A DNA stretch of 64,000 nucleotides from a virus. The notes under the pieces are model-generated. The model saw nothing but the letters and a program-made list of their open reading frames with translations. It was not told the origin of the DNA and ran no database searches. Location: IMG/VR virus record IMGVR_UViG_3300004151_000006, positions 64,001-128,000 of that record; one strand, written 5' to 3'. Position numbers and translations under genes: made by a program. This document shows, one piece after another, positions 52,601 through 61,228 of the stretch. Position 1 is the stretch's first letter. Each line of letters opens with the position of its first letter.

Positions 52601-52846
52601 ATGGACTATTATCTTAATATCTTGATTCAATACTACACTATTTGGATCATAATTTGGTTTTGTGGATTTTTATTTGCATTAAGTTTACCGGATTTAGCAC
52701 CTCTCGGAGCTATAATATCCGTTATATTTTTAATTGTAGCTAATTTTTATGGTCACATTAACATAGATGTCACTATTGTTGGATATGTACTTTTTATAGT
52801 ACTTGGTACAATGCAATTTGGTATATTGTTTGGAAGAGATTGGTGA
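52601..52846 (+). CDS. Three-helix membrane protein, 81 residues
   Basis: The start follows CCGGGAGTAAT. Hydrophobic stretches are YTIWIIIWFCGFLFALSL, PLGAIISVIFLIVANFYG and VTIVGYVLFIVLGTMQFGILFG. It forms a pair with the preceding small membrane protein. Its stop overlaps the next start (GTGA). Confidence 0.65.
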   Translation: MDYYLNILIQYYTIWIIIWFCGFLFALSLPDLAPLGAIISVIFLIVANFYGHINIDVTIVGYVLFIVLGTMQFGILFGRDW

Positions 52847-53145
52847 ATATAATTCTGTGTCATGGTGGTGATAGGTTTTTAGATAACAATGATGAAATCT
52901 TGTGTCCAAATGCAAAGTGGTGTTTATGCCACAATATGTTAAAATATCAAAAAATTATCCATGATGAACCATTGAAAAATGCAGCTAATAACGTCGGTGG
53001 TAGAAATCAATATGGTGGTGGATACATTACAATGGGTCCTGGTAGTATTGACCAGTGTTTCCCAAATTGTTCAGATTTTATACCAATTTATAAACCCTAT
53101 CGAGGTATGATAGCTACAATAAAGAAATGGAGGAAATGCAAATGA
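52843..53145 (+). CDS. Unknown Cys-rich protein, 100 residues (GTG start)
   Basis: The GTG at 52843 overlaps the previous stop, with TGGAAGAGATT upstream. It contains six Cys, including CPNAKWCLCH, and a Gly/Asn-rich middle (NNVGGRNQYGGGYITMGPG). The Cys spacing could bind a metal. No family recognised. Confidence 0.6.
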   Translation: MNIILCHGGDRFLDNNDEILCPNAKWCLCHNMLKYQKIIHDEPLKNAANNVGGRNQYGGGYITMGPGSIDQCFPNCSDFIPIYKPYRGMIATIKKWRKCK

Positions 53146-53300
53146 AATATTGGATCTTTGGGATATGTTGTATTGTAGCTAGCACATTCAGTTCATATAT
53201 TTTAATGACTGCTGGTATCATCTCAGTGTGTCTTGGTATCTGTAAACTGGTAGAAGAACATCTCCCTAAGAGTGTCAAAAATTATGTAGAGCTGCTTTAG
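53142..53300 (+). CDS. Small membrane protein, 52 residues
   Basis: ATG 53142 overlaps the previous stop (ATGA) and follows ATGGAGGAAATGCAA. The first 37 residues are almost wholly hydrophobic with four Cys (GICCIVASTFSSYILMTAGI, VCLGICK), followed by a charged tail. One or two membrane helices. It joins the two other small membrane proteins in this stretch. Confidence 0.6.
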   Translation: MKYWIFGICCIVASTFSSYILMTAGIISVCLGICKLVEEHLPKSVKNYVELL

Positions 53301-53328
53301 ATATAGTGTACTATAAAGGAGGAAATCT

Positions 53329-55683
53329 ATGAAAAAGAGAAAATTATTTCCTAAAAACAGTTTTAACAATTCCAAGATTCGAACTGTGTATAAATTTAAA
53401 TCATTAAAAGATTGTAAAAAGAAAAATCCTTTTATTAATTGTCATGAACACCAAAGTCCTTGGTGTTTCGGATGGATTAAATTAATAGTGGACGATATGG
53501 TTAAACGTCCAACACTTCTTTATGGTGAATTAGTATTTGATTGTTGTCGTGGAAAAAAGATGCCATGTGTGGTGTTTGATGATCATGCATTTTGTAATCC
53601 TACATTAACTTGGACTGAAACATATGAAAAAGATTCACGTTGGCATCCTGATAATTTAAAGAAATGGGTAGAATTTATTAAGGATAACAATAAAGCTCTT
53701 GCTTCTGAATGGGACATTGCAGATATACCCAAATTTATGAAAGAGAAATATGCTAGTATGACCAAAACAGATAAACCTCATTTTAATTTTATCATTACTA
53801 CTCCTGGTAATGACACTAAATACACCCATCTATTTGAAGCAATGAAGAAGTATAATGAAGAACATGGTGTGACTCTTTCTACTGATTTTGGTAAATGTAC
53901 TAAAGACAGCCCTTTTTATGTACGTAGAGGAATGAAGAATCCTACCACTGAAAAGATGGATTGGAGTGATATAGTTCTCATGAAACCTGAAGATATCAAA
54001 AAGAAATATAATTATAAAATCCCACTTAAAGAAGGAAGGATGTTTCCAGTTGATATTGAATATACTTATGATGAATTACGAAGAGAATTAACTCCTGAAG
54101 AATTGGAAAATGGTATCAAAATAAATTATACTTTCATGCCTGGCAATGGTAACCCAGTTAAATCTGATGACATCATCATGAAATTTAGAAAACCAAATAT
54201 TGAAAAAGATAATATTTCTTTTGAAGATCAATGTGAACAATGGAGAAAAGATATAGCTAATGCATGTATGGTACCATACAATATGTTATTTGGAAACCTT
54301 TATTCTAATGATATTTATAAGTATGCATTTATATCTAAAATATTTCCTTCATTTGGAATTTGTGTCGGTAAAGAAGGACAACATATTGGAAGGGTGAAAC
54401 ATGAAATAAAACGATTTGTTGATTTAGCTATGAACAATAATGATTTATGTATGAGATCAAAAGTATTTAAGTTCTATAGTGAGTTTATTAAATGGATTGA
54501 TAAAACATATGAAAATATGGAGTTAATGCCACTGAATATTAAATATTTGAGATGGTTACTTTATTGTAAGCGATACCAACTAAAAATAGAGTTGAATTCT
54601 GTATATGGATATCCAGGTATGAGTATTAGAGATGTTGAAAGTAATAAAATATTCTTTCCAGATAGTTGGCACATTGATTGTCGTAAAGGAAATATTAAAG
54701 AATTTAGAAATATTACAGATACAGCTAGATCCTTTATGGATAATTTCAAACATATGCAACAACCACCATACAATCAATTTGTTGAATATATGGGTGAAGA
54801 TGTTGTACATATTGATACTGGCCATTTTAAAATATCCAATATAAATGGTATTCCAATGGTATCTATGGACTATAATTATAAACTTGAAGATAAAGAAGGT
54901 TTGGTTGAAGGTAAACCGATTGAATCCATAAAAGACATACATTTACAGTTTGGACTTAATTACAGTGCTGTCATGACTGAATTTGATAAAGCAGTATCTG
55001 ATCCTAAATTTATGGAAGATGTGAGACAGATAGTCAGAGAAACACCATTGAGTGGAAAACCTTTAGATTTGGGTGATATTAAAATTGGTGGGATTATTGA
55101 ATCATTGACAATTAGTAGGGGTGATGAAACTATAGATTATGGTACACATATTACTGAATTTAATGAAAAGATGTCATTTAAACAATTTATTAAAAATGGA
55201 GAACAAATGTTTCAAAAATTTATCAATTCCAAAGGAGGGACTCCCATGTCGGAGCAAAAGACTGATTCGGTTATCAATATTCCATTGCCAGATAATCATA
55301 TTTATGAACTCTTGGGACAAGAAGAAATTGATCATGAAAATGGTGAAGTGATTCGTGATGTGCGTGGTAAGATCATTGATTATAAGTGGCGTGTAAAATT
55401 GATCAATTATCAGAATGCTAAGGGTGTCTTGATTGCTTGGCCTGATGAGAAAAAGAAAGTGATCTTTGTTGGTATGTCGTGTTGTGATGCTGATGAACAG
55501 TTTGAATTTGGAAAGAAAGTGATGCAAGCTATGCAGAATGCTTATGATCGCGATTATGAATTTCCTGAAGATTATAACCAACATTTGAATACGTTTCTTA
55601 GTAGGTGTCGTGTAGAATATCCTCAATTGGAAGAAGCTGATTGGGGTCTGTATTTTTATGATCGTAAGACTGGAGGTAAGTAG
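53329..55683 (+). CDS. Large unknown protein with polymerase-like motifs and a C-terminal added domain, 784 residues
   Basis: The start follows AAAGGAGGAAATCT. Residues 1-639 show no clear family. YQLKIELNSVYGYPG (K419, N423, Y426) has the K-x3-N-S-x-Y-G spacing of family B DNA polymerase motif B, FISKIFPSF (334-342) recalls motif A without its Asp, and VVHIDTGH (D496) recalls motif C with the second Asp lost. If related, it is a degenerate, inactive polymerase fold; this is tentative. Residues 640-784 form a separate domain with its own perfect ribosome site and start at 55246, and it is homologous to the next gene. Confidence 0.7.
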   Translation: MKKRKLFPKNSFNNSKIRTVYKFKSLKDCKKKNPFINCHEHQSPWCFGWIKLIVDDMVKRPTLLYGELVFDCCRGKKMPCVVFDDHAFCNPTLTWTETYEKDSRWHPDNLKKWVEFIKDNNKALASEWDIADIPKFMKEKYASMTKTDKPHFNFIITTPGNDTKYTHLFEAMKKYNEEHGVTLSTDFGKCTKDSPFYVRRGMKNPTTEKMDWSDIVLMKPEDIKKKYNYKIPLKEGRMFPVDIEYTYDELRRELTPEELENGIKINYTFMPGNGNPVKSDDIIMKFRKPNIEKDNISFEDQCEQWRKDIANACMVPYNMLFGNLYSNDIYKYAFISKIFPSFGICVGKEGQHIGRVKHEIKRFVDLAMNNNDLCMRSKVFKFYSEFIKWIDKTYENMELMPLNIKYLRWLLYCKRYQLKIELNSVYGYPGMSIRDVESNKIFFPDSWHIDCRKGNIKEFRNITDTARSFMDNFKHMQQPPYNQFVEYMGEDVVHIDTGHFKISNINGIPMVSMDYNYKLEDKEGLVEGKPIESIKDIHLQFGLNYSAVMTEFDKAVSDPKFMEDVRQIVRETPLSGKPLDLGDIKIGGIIESLTISRGDETIDYGTHITEFNEKMSFKQFIKNGEQMFQKFINSKGGTPMSEQKTDSVINIPLPDNHIYELLGQEEIDHENGEVIRDVRGKIIDYKWRVKLINYQNAKGVLIAWPDEKKKVIFVGMSCCDADEQFEFGKKVMQAMQNAYDRDYEFPEDYNQHLNTFLSRCRVEYPQLEEADWGLYFYDRKTGGK
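55246..55683 (+). CDS. In-frame internal gene, 145 residues
   Basis: AAAGGAGGGACTCCC precedes an in-frame ATG at codon 640 of the large gene. From this point codon use becomes more regular and the product (…GVLIAWPDEKKKVIFVGMSCCDADEQFEFGKKVM…) aligns with the start of the next gene (…GLMLAWPDEENKLIRIGYSRCHTSDKFNMVDAI…). It is probably made both as a fusion and as a free protein. Confidence 0.6.
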   Translation: MSEQKTDSVINIPLPDNHIYELLGQEEIDHENGEVIRDVRGKIIDYKWRVKLINYQNAKGVLIAWPDEKKKVIFVGMSCCDADEQFEFGKKVMQAMQNAYDRDYEFPEDYNQHLNTFLSRCRVEYPQLEEADWGLYFYDRKTGGK

Positions 55684-55685
55684 TG

Positions 55686-56444
55686 ATGTCTCAGACTTTC
55701 ACCTGTACTAAAGAACATAATGTGACTTTACCTAAGCATGCTATCTACGATTATATCGCTGATGAATACATTGATGTTGAAACAGTGATGGAAGTGAAAG
55801 ATGAACTTGGTCGTGTGAAAGATTTGGAATACAGTAAGAAACAAAATATCAAAGGTTTGATGTTGGCTTGGCCTGATGAAGAAAATAAACTCATTCGTAT
55901 TGGATATTCGAGATGTCATACATCTGATAAATTCAATATGGTAGATGCTATCAATGTAGCACTGGAACGTGGTAATACTAAATATGAATATATTGTATTT
56001 GATGAAGTGAGAGAATTTGAAACCCAGTTTATGAAGTTTCGTGATCGTGTGAAGAAATATTACAAACAACTTATGTTTAAAGAGTGGCGTATGTTTAGAT
56101 ATCTTGAAAAGTGCCAATCACCAACAATAACTCTCGTATCTGTTGATGAAAATGGATTTGTACGTATGAAAATTCCTGAAAATTTTAATTTTAGTTGTAA
56201 TCGTAATAATCGTATTTATACCCCAGAAGCAGTGGGTGAAGCTATTGGAAAAATACATGAAGAAAGTAAAAAGTGTTTTAAGAATAAAACTACTACGGTT
56301 ACTAATGAAGGTAAGAATGATATTGTCCATTTAATTATCAGTGGTACTAGTCATATTGATTTTTCTATGATTAAGTTTAATCATGTTGGAAATAATAGTA
56401 TTCATATCCCTGGTGACGTGGTAGTTACCGTTAGACCCAAATAG
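55686..56444 (+). CDS. Unknown protein, paralogue of the preceding C-terminal domain, 252 residues
   Basis: The start ATG at 55686 follows CTGGAGGTAAGTAGTG. Residues 1-140 match the 145-residue domain upstream (shared LAWPDE, ISRC-like Cys, and a final YPQLEEADWGLYFY versus YKQLMFKEWRMFRY). The C-terminal 110 residues are extra and beta-rich. A tandem duplication with extension. The function is unknown. Confidence 0.7.
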   Translation: MSQTFTCTKEHNVTLPKHAIYDYIADEYIDVETVMEVKDELGRVKDLEYSKKQNIKGLMLAWPDEENKLIRIGYSRCHTSDKFNMVDAINVALERGNTKYEYIVFDEVREFETQFMKFRDRVKKYYKQLMFKEWRMFRYLEKCQSPTITLVSVDENGFVRMKIPENFNFSCNRNNRIYTPEAVGEAIGKIHEESKKCFKNKTTTVTNEGKNDIVHLIISGTSHIDFSMIKFNHVGNNSIHIPGDVVVTVRPK

Positions 56445-56452
56445 TATAGCTA

Positions 56453-56480
56453 TGAGTGGAGAGCCTTAGCTCTCCACTCA
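56453..56480. terminator. Palindromic terminator
   Basis: A 12-bp stem (TGAGTGGAGAGC arm) with a 4-nt loop, 8 nt after the stop. Confidence 0.7.
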
Positions 56481-56494
56481 CACAAGGAGACATC

Positions 56495-57211
56495 ATGGAT
56501 TTTAATTTTTCAACACACCGAAAACTTAATTCATTAAAGAAACAAATTGTAGATGAATTTAATGAATATTTAAAACCTAGAAACATTCTGTTAAATGATC
56601 ATTCTCCTCTTGCAGTACAAATGGAATTGCATGCTGTAAATCTGAAGTTTATTGAAATACCTTTAAATGATGATGATGTGATGAATGCTAGACTGGTAGT
56701 TATGGCTGATAAAGAAATATTTGATATTTATTTCAATACACATAATAAAGCTACTGAATTCTATGAAAGTATTGATAAACCAACACAGGCAGCAATGGTG
56801 TTTGGTATGTGCACAATGTCAATTCCATCTGATTTACAATGTTTGATTCGTGAACTTAATGATAAAAATAATAAGCTATATCAGATGTTTATTGAATTGT
56901 GTATGGAAATCCGATTAGCCAATCTGGAATTGATGATAATTAATAGTTTAGTGAATGTTGATAGATATGAGTTGGGAAAAGATATTCAAGATTTACTCAA
57001 TACTGGAGAACATGCATATATTCATGTATTGATTGATTATTGGTTTGGTACCATTACACTAGAAGACTTAAAGAGTAAAGTTGGAAAGGCGGACAAATAT
57101 GGAATATTGAAGATCATTGATAGGGTTATTATTTCTAAATATCAAATCTATCGTGAATATCAAGATCATTATACTGATTATTTTCAAAGTCACTCTGCAA
57201 AGGATAGATAG
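56495..57211 (+). CDS. Unknown helical protein, 238 residues
   Basis: The start follows ACAAGGAGACATC. It is almost wholly helical by prediction and acidic, with no membrane segment. The stop lies within the palindrome that follows. No family recognised. Confidence 0.68.
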   Translation: MDFNFSTHRKLNSLKKQIVDEFNEYLKPRNILLNDHSPLAVQMELHAVNLKFIEIPLNDDDVMNARLVVMADKEIFDIYFNTHNKATEFYESIDKPTQAAMVFGMCTMSIPSDLQCLIRELNDKNNKLYQMFIELCMEIRLANLELMIINSLVNVDRYELGKDIQDLLNTGEHAYIHVLIDYWFGTITLEDLKSKVGKADKYGILKIIDRVIISKYQIYREYQDHYTDYFQSHSAKDR

Positions 57212-57240
57212 TGTGGGCCCCATATGGGGCCCACACTATC
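57207..57240. terminator. Bidirectional palindromic terminator
   Basis: A perfect 34-nt palindrome (GATAGTGTGGGCCCCAT arm) separates the converging genes at 57211 (+) and 57262 (-). The plus-strand stop codon is inside the stem. Confidence 0.75.
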
Positions 57241-57261
57241 ATCATAAGTTTATTATATTTT

Positions 57262-58164
57262 TTATCTACTACCTGGAAAAGGTTTATCCCATTTACATTC
57301 AGTAGCTGCAGTATGTATCCAATATACACCATCAGATAACCTTTCAGCTTTTCCAGTCTTTAAGTATTTTTCAATATCTTTAAAAATATGTTCACACTCA
57401 TTAGCTCTTTCCCAAGCAAATCCAACTGTACCAACATATATACCTTCTTCAAAGAGTGGTGTCTTTAAGACATCAAGAACGATGAGTTTATCACCAATAT
57501 ATCCACATTCTACATATCTACATTGTTTACCTTGATCTCGAGCATGAAAATCAGTATTCATACAAAGATCACCAAAAGTATGTCTGATTTTTTTAGATTC
57601 TCTAAAAGCATCTAAGAGTTCAGCATCATCCATACCAACAATGTCACAAGTATCTTTCATACCAAAAAAGAAATCACACCAAGTGGGATCACAATATAAA
57701 TATCTACCTTTACTATCTTTGTACCAAACATATCCACCAGCAGCAGCTACCATAGCTTTGATGATCTTATTTTGTCTACGTAATGCATCATATTTAAATT
57801 CTTTTCTAACTAAGCCATCACTATACCAACACAATGAAGAGAAAATAATAAATATCATACCTTCTAAGAGTGGCCAAATCAAATCATGGAATTCATCATT
57901 TGGTACAAAGATATCAATAGTCTGTGCCATCAAATATGAAATAGATAACATGATAGTACCCCAAGTAAGCTTACTAATATAGACTAATGAAACAGGATTC
58001 TCATTGGGTTGATTGAAGGGATAAATCTTTCTAATGTTTTGATAATATATATAAAGTTTGATACCTAAAGTAAGTGCCACAATAGCTGCCACTAATGAAA
58101 ATGAATATTGTATTAATTTTGTGATCACTGGATGAAGATCAATGAATATGTTAATGGGAAACAT
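57262..58164 (-). CDS. Membrane-anchored PAS-domain protein, 300 residues
   Basis: Three membrane helices (about residues 15-40, 62-88 and 98-117) are followed by a PAS domain (about 130-260): GGYVWYKDSKGRYLYCDPTWCDFFFGMKD, DIVGMDDAELLDAFRESKKIRHTFGDLC, then LDVLKTPLFEEGIYVGTVGFAW. The VWYKD...RYLYCDP...IVGxxD wording is typical of PAS sensors in Desulfovibrio-like bacteria. There is no output domain: no kinase, GGDEF or MCP part follows. The start overlaps the end of the upstream holin-like gene by 14 nt, so the two are translationally coupled. It may sense redox or a ligand and act by protein contact. Confidence 0.82.
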   Translation of the reverse strand: MFPINIFIDLHPVITKLIQYSFSLVAAIVALTLGIKLYIYYQNIRKIYPFNQPNENPVSLVYISKLTWGTIMLSISYLMAQTIDIFVPNDEFHDLIWPLLEGMIFIIFSSLCWYSDGLVRKEFKYDALRRQNKIIKAMVAAAGGYVWYKDSKGRYLYCDPTWCDFFFGMKDTCDIVGMDDAELLDAFRESKKIRHTFGDLCMNTDFHARDQGKQCRYVECGYIGDKLIVLDVLKTPLFEEGIYVGTVGFAWERANECEHIFKDIEKYLKTGKAERLSDGVYWIHTAATECKWDKPFPGSR

Positions 58165-58786
58165 CTTTTTTACTCTTAGATTTGGTGGTAGTTTTCTTTT
58201 TAGGTGTTACATCTTTAACTGGAGTATCTTTTACTGTAGGCGTGATTTTCTTAGATTTAGTTGATGGTGTTTTCTTTTTTGGTATAGTTACTTTTTTAGG
58301 AGGATAATCACAAAAAGTATCATCTGAATCAATAGATAAACCACCATCTTCATCATCTAAGAATTCTTTTGGGATCCTTTTAGGTGAACGATATTCAGTT
58401 TCGTCATATTCATGTTGCATTTTACGTAAAGCATATTTTTCACGTTTACTCATTGGTACAATCCGTTCAATGATTAAATGAATAATGGTAATAAAATGTC
58501 TATCCCAGTGGGTGGATGTAAATCCAACAGCAATACATAGAATCATTTTCATATGAGCAGAAATAGCAGTCCATTCATAAACAGCTAACATAGTCATCCA
58601 ACAAAAAACAATACTCACACCACAGTTACTGAAGATCTCTTTAAATTTAGTCTCACTGTTATTTTTATTTCTCCAGTTAGCAGAAAAGTATCCTGTGACA
58701 GTACCGATAAATGTGGGTATAGATAAGATCTTGAATAAATAACTGAAAGTGAGGACTTCATCCATGTTCTGGACTGGCTGTGACAT
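58151..58786 (-). CDS. Holin-like membrane protein with long charged tail, 211 residues
   Basis: Residues 1-115 contain three or four hydrophobic stretches (LFKILSIPTFIGTVTGYF, GVSIVFCWMTMLAVYEW, MKMILCIAVGFTS, ITIIHLIIERIV), in an arrangement like LydA/phage holin families. Residues 150-211 are a Lys/Thr/Pro-rich tail with repeated TPSTKSKK- and VTPKKKTT-like units. The basic tail is probably cytoplasmic. The gene is co-translated with the PAS protein and sits near the GH108 lysozyme, which favours a lysis role, but the holin call is tentative. Confidence 0.6.
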   Translation of the reverse strand: MSQPVQNMDEVLTFSYLFKILSIPTFIGTVTGYFSANWRNKNNSETKFKEIFSNCGVSIVFCWMTMLAVYEWTAISAHMKMILCIAVGFTSTHWDRHFITIIHLIIERIVPMSKREKYALRKMQHEYDETEYRSPKRIPKEFLDDEDGGLSIDSDDTFCDYPPKKVTIPKKKTPSTKSKKITPTVKDTPVKDVTPKKKTTTKSKSKKDVSH

Positions 58787-58801
58787 GTGTTTTCACCTAT
58801 C

Positions 58802-59473
58802 CTATTTCGGGACTAAAAATAAAAAATAGGACCAGGTACCAACTAAAAACACTAATGAATATGAAACTACATTGATAACATTTTTAATGATCAACCAAGA
58901 TACTATTTCCACTAATGCCATAAACATAGATAACAAACTGACAGCCAACAAATATTGATCTGGATCCCATGTGTGAAAATGATTACCATATGTATACATG
59001 CCATGACTAAATACCATACCAACAAAGATACTAGCTAATACGAGGTACCATTTGAAAGTGGCATTTACTCCAGATTTACCCCGATTATCCAACTGACATT
59101 TACAAGATGTAGACATATAGACTTGAGCTGCCCACAATATCAATGTAGTACACATGGGTGAAATAAAGAAATTGATATATGCTTCCATTGGTTTTTTAAT
59201 AGCAAATTCTGGATCTAATGATAATGAAATCCGCACAATAGATACACCAATTTGTATGATCGGTATAAGTGCACATACTAGTATCATTAATTTGACTATA
59301 GGTGCAGTATGTCTAGTTGGGTGTAAGCGTAAGAATACAAATTGCAAAAGTAAAAAAATACATCCCAATAATTGGATGACTATCAAATACCTATATAAAA
59401 ATACTGGATCTATCCAATATTGCATATTAGCCGTTGGGCTACAACCACAGACAATACTTTCAACAATAGACAC
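58802..59473 (-). CDS. Six-helix membrane protein, 223 residues (GTG start)
   Basis: On the complement GTG follows CCAGGAGGTGATAT. Six hydrophobic stretches are evident, for example YLIVIQLLGCIFLLLQFVF, VKLMILVCALIPIIQIGV, FFISPMCTTLILWAAQVY and VSLLSMFMALVEIVSWLI. A Cys pair lies near the N-terminus (CGCSP) and another in a loop (STSCKC). No family recognised. It belongs to the minus-strand membrane/DsrE/PAS unit. Confidence 0.68.
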   Translation of the reverse strand: MSIVESIVCGCSPTANMQYWIDPVFLYRYLIVIQLLGCIFLLLQFVFLRLHPTRHTAPIVKLMILVCALIPIIQIGVSIVRISLSLDPEFAIKKPMEAYINFFISPMCTTLILWAAQVYMSTSCKCQLDNRGKSGVNATFKWYLVLASIFVGMVFSHGMYTYGNHFHTWDPDQYLLAVSLLSMFMALVEIVSWLIIKNVINVVSYSLVFLVGTWSYFLFLVPK

Positions 59474-59515
59474 ATATCACCTCCTGGGTGTGATGAATCA
59501 AAAGACTGTTTAGAT

Positions 59516-59884
59516 TTAAAAAGTAATAGTACTGATGTTTTCAGAAGAAGCGATCTCCATGGCAGTGACACCAGTGCCAAGGATGAATCCAGGAGGAAGA
59601 TCATCTTCACTGATATTACGTGTAGCACAGCAGGGTTTACAACACAGGATCTCAATACCGCTATCCAAGATGACTTTCATGTGATCAGCCATCTGATCAC
59701 CAGTGACAGCTTTCACATTCGCTGTCACCTGGGGGTTGGTAAAATAGACTGCATCATCCACCAACATGATACCTTTAAGGGTACCGCTGTCTTTGGCCAG
59801 CTTTGCAAACTGAAAACAGCGAGTAGCCTTTGTGGGATTTTCAGGACCACAGGTCAAAATGAAAAAGAGTGATTGACGGGTCAT
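59516..59884 (-). CDS. DsrE/DsrF-like protein, 122 residues, GC-rich
   Basis: The start on the complement follows ATAGGAGTTATACAC. SLFFILTCGPENPTKATRCFQFAKLA, then GIMLVDDAVYFTNP, then ILDSGIEILCCKPCCATRNISEDDL, is the strand-helix order and conserved Cys loop of the DsrE/DsrF family (sulfur-carrier and related proteins). Four Cys cluster at CCKPCC, where DsrE has its catalytic Cys. The gene is much richer in GC than its AT-rich neighbours. In the host such proteins take part in sulfur transfer or redox; its role in a phage is unknown. Confidence 0.78.
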   Translation of the reverse strand: MTRQSLFFILTCGPENPTKATRCFQFAKLAKDSGTLKGIMLVDDAVYFTNPQVTANVKAVTGDQMADHMKVILDSGIEILCCKPCCATRNISEDDLPPGFILGTGVTAMEIASSENISTITF

Positions 59885-59903
59885 GTGTATAACTCCTATC
59901 GGA

Positions 59904-60275
59904 TCACAGATCCGTAGTCGATTGAAAAAGATCAGAATGATTTTCAACAGTTTTATTGTCCGGATGATCCACTTTATAACTCACTAAATACATACTGATA
60001 ATGTATACCCACAATGCACCATGCTTACAGAAGAAAGGTATCCACCATCCAGCATTGAGATTACCCTCTATCATCACAATAGATTGATAACATTGCATGA
60101 TAGAGAGAAACATTACACTGACCACCATAAAGTGCATATACTTATTATTCTCTTTATTTTGAGTCTTAAATTTAGTAGAGATCCAAATAGATATTCCGAC
60201 ACAAAAAACTGATGATGCTAAGAGATAAAAATATCCAATCTTAATCAGATTGACTTCCATTGATGTGAATTGCAT
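59904..60275 (-). CDS. Three-helix membrane protein, 123 residues
   Basis: The start ATG at 60275 (complement) follows TGGGAGGTGTA. Hydrophobic stretches are IGYFYLLASSVFCVGISIWI, FMVVSVMFLSIMQCYQSIVM and GALWVYIISMYLVSYKV. The tail is polar. It is the first gene of the minus-strand unit. No family recognised; a holin or antiholin is possible. Confidence 0.62.
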   Translation of the reverse strand: MQFTSMEVNLIKIGYFYLLASSVFCVGISIWISTKFKTQNKENNKYMHFMVVSVMFLSIMQCYQSIVMIEGNLNAGWWIPFFCKHGALWVYIISMYLVSYKVDHPDNKTVENHSDLFQSTTDL

Positions 60276-60371
60276 TACACCTCCCATGTGAAACACATTC
60301 TTGCCCCAACTCATAAGATATTTTTTAAAGACCTATCGTATGAGTAAATATTTTAAGGAGGGATATATCCC

Positions 60372-61118
60372 ATGACTACAAATTTTCAAGCTGCTAAAGC
60401 AGAATTGGGTGATATTGAGGGATTCTATTCTAATGATTCAAAAGATAGGGGTGGTGAAACTCTTTATGGTTGGGCAAGAAATTATCATCCTGAGATTGAA
60501 TTTTGGTCTAAACTTGACCAATATAAAAAACAGTATGGTGGTTGGAATGATAAGTGTGCTGCTGCAGTAAAGGCTGATCCATATTTTAAAGAAGTATCTG
60601 ATAGAGAATATAAGAAGCAATATTGGGATTTCTTTGATGGTGATAATATACCCTATTCATTATCCCTTGAAATTTTTGAGGTTTGTGTCAATCTTGGCGT
60701 TGGTGGAGGAGTGAGATTGCTTCAAGCCGTGCTCAATGGTCACAATTATGAAAATAAATTTGGTATTGATTTGAAGATGCCTTATGATGGGGTGTTTGGT
60801 GATAATACACGAAAAATGTTCAAAGCTATGTTAGCTGCTGGGTATGCTGAATCTATTCAATATGGGATAAATGCTGAGCAGGGACATTATTATCGGACAA
60901 GGACTGAAGAAAATATAGATAAACGAAAGTATTATCGGGGTTGGTTACGTACTCGGTGTAAAGCATCTTTTAAACAAAATCCTGGAGACATTGTTGTAAC
61001 AAATACTGCACCTGTGATAGTTGAATCTAATTCAACCAATCTATTTACAGAAGATGATATTAATAATATTAAGATGTTGACTGAAACGTTACAATCAATC
61101 TTAAAGAAAGTGATGTAA
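60372..61118 (+). CDS. GH108-type lysozyme (endolysin), 248 residues
   Basis: The start follows TAAGGAGGGATATATCCC. The N-terminus IEGFYSNDSKDRGGETLYG (E16) matches the catalytic 'EGGY.ND..D.GG.T..G' signature of glycosyl hydrolase family 108 muramidases. WDFFDGDNIP, then EVCVNLGVGGGVRLLQAVLN and YDGVFGDNTRKMF, follows the family order including the peptidoglycan-binding-like C-terminal part. There is no signal peptide, so release would need a holin. A 35-residue low-complexity tail follows. It lies head-to-head with the membrane-protein unit on the other strand. Confidence 0.9.
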   Translation: MTTNFQAAKAELGDIEGFYSNDSKDRGGETLYGWARNYHPEIEFWSKLDQYKKQYGGWNDKCAAAVKADPYFKEVSDREYKKQYWDFFDGDNIPYSLSLEIFEVCVNLGVGGGVRLLQAVLNGHNYENKFGIDLKMPYDGVFGDNTRKMFKAMLAAGYAESIQYGINAEQGHYYRTRTEENIDKRKYYRGWLRTRCKASFKQNPGDIVVTNTAPVIVESNSTNLFTEDDINNIKMLTETLQSILKKVM

Positions 61119-61190
61119 ATTTTATTATAGTAGTGAAATTATAGTTGTTATCTTGATAAAGTTAGCTATTAAATTGTAAATGACAATATC

Positions 61191-61223
61191 ATAGCTCTGG
61201 GTGCACAGTGCACCCAGAGCTAT
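61191..61223. terminator. Palindromic terminator
   Basis: A 15-bp stem (ATAGCTCTGGGTGCA arm) with a 3-nt loop, 73 nt after the lysozyme gene. Confidence 0.7.
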
Positions 61224-61228
61224 ATTCA

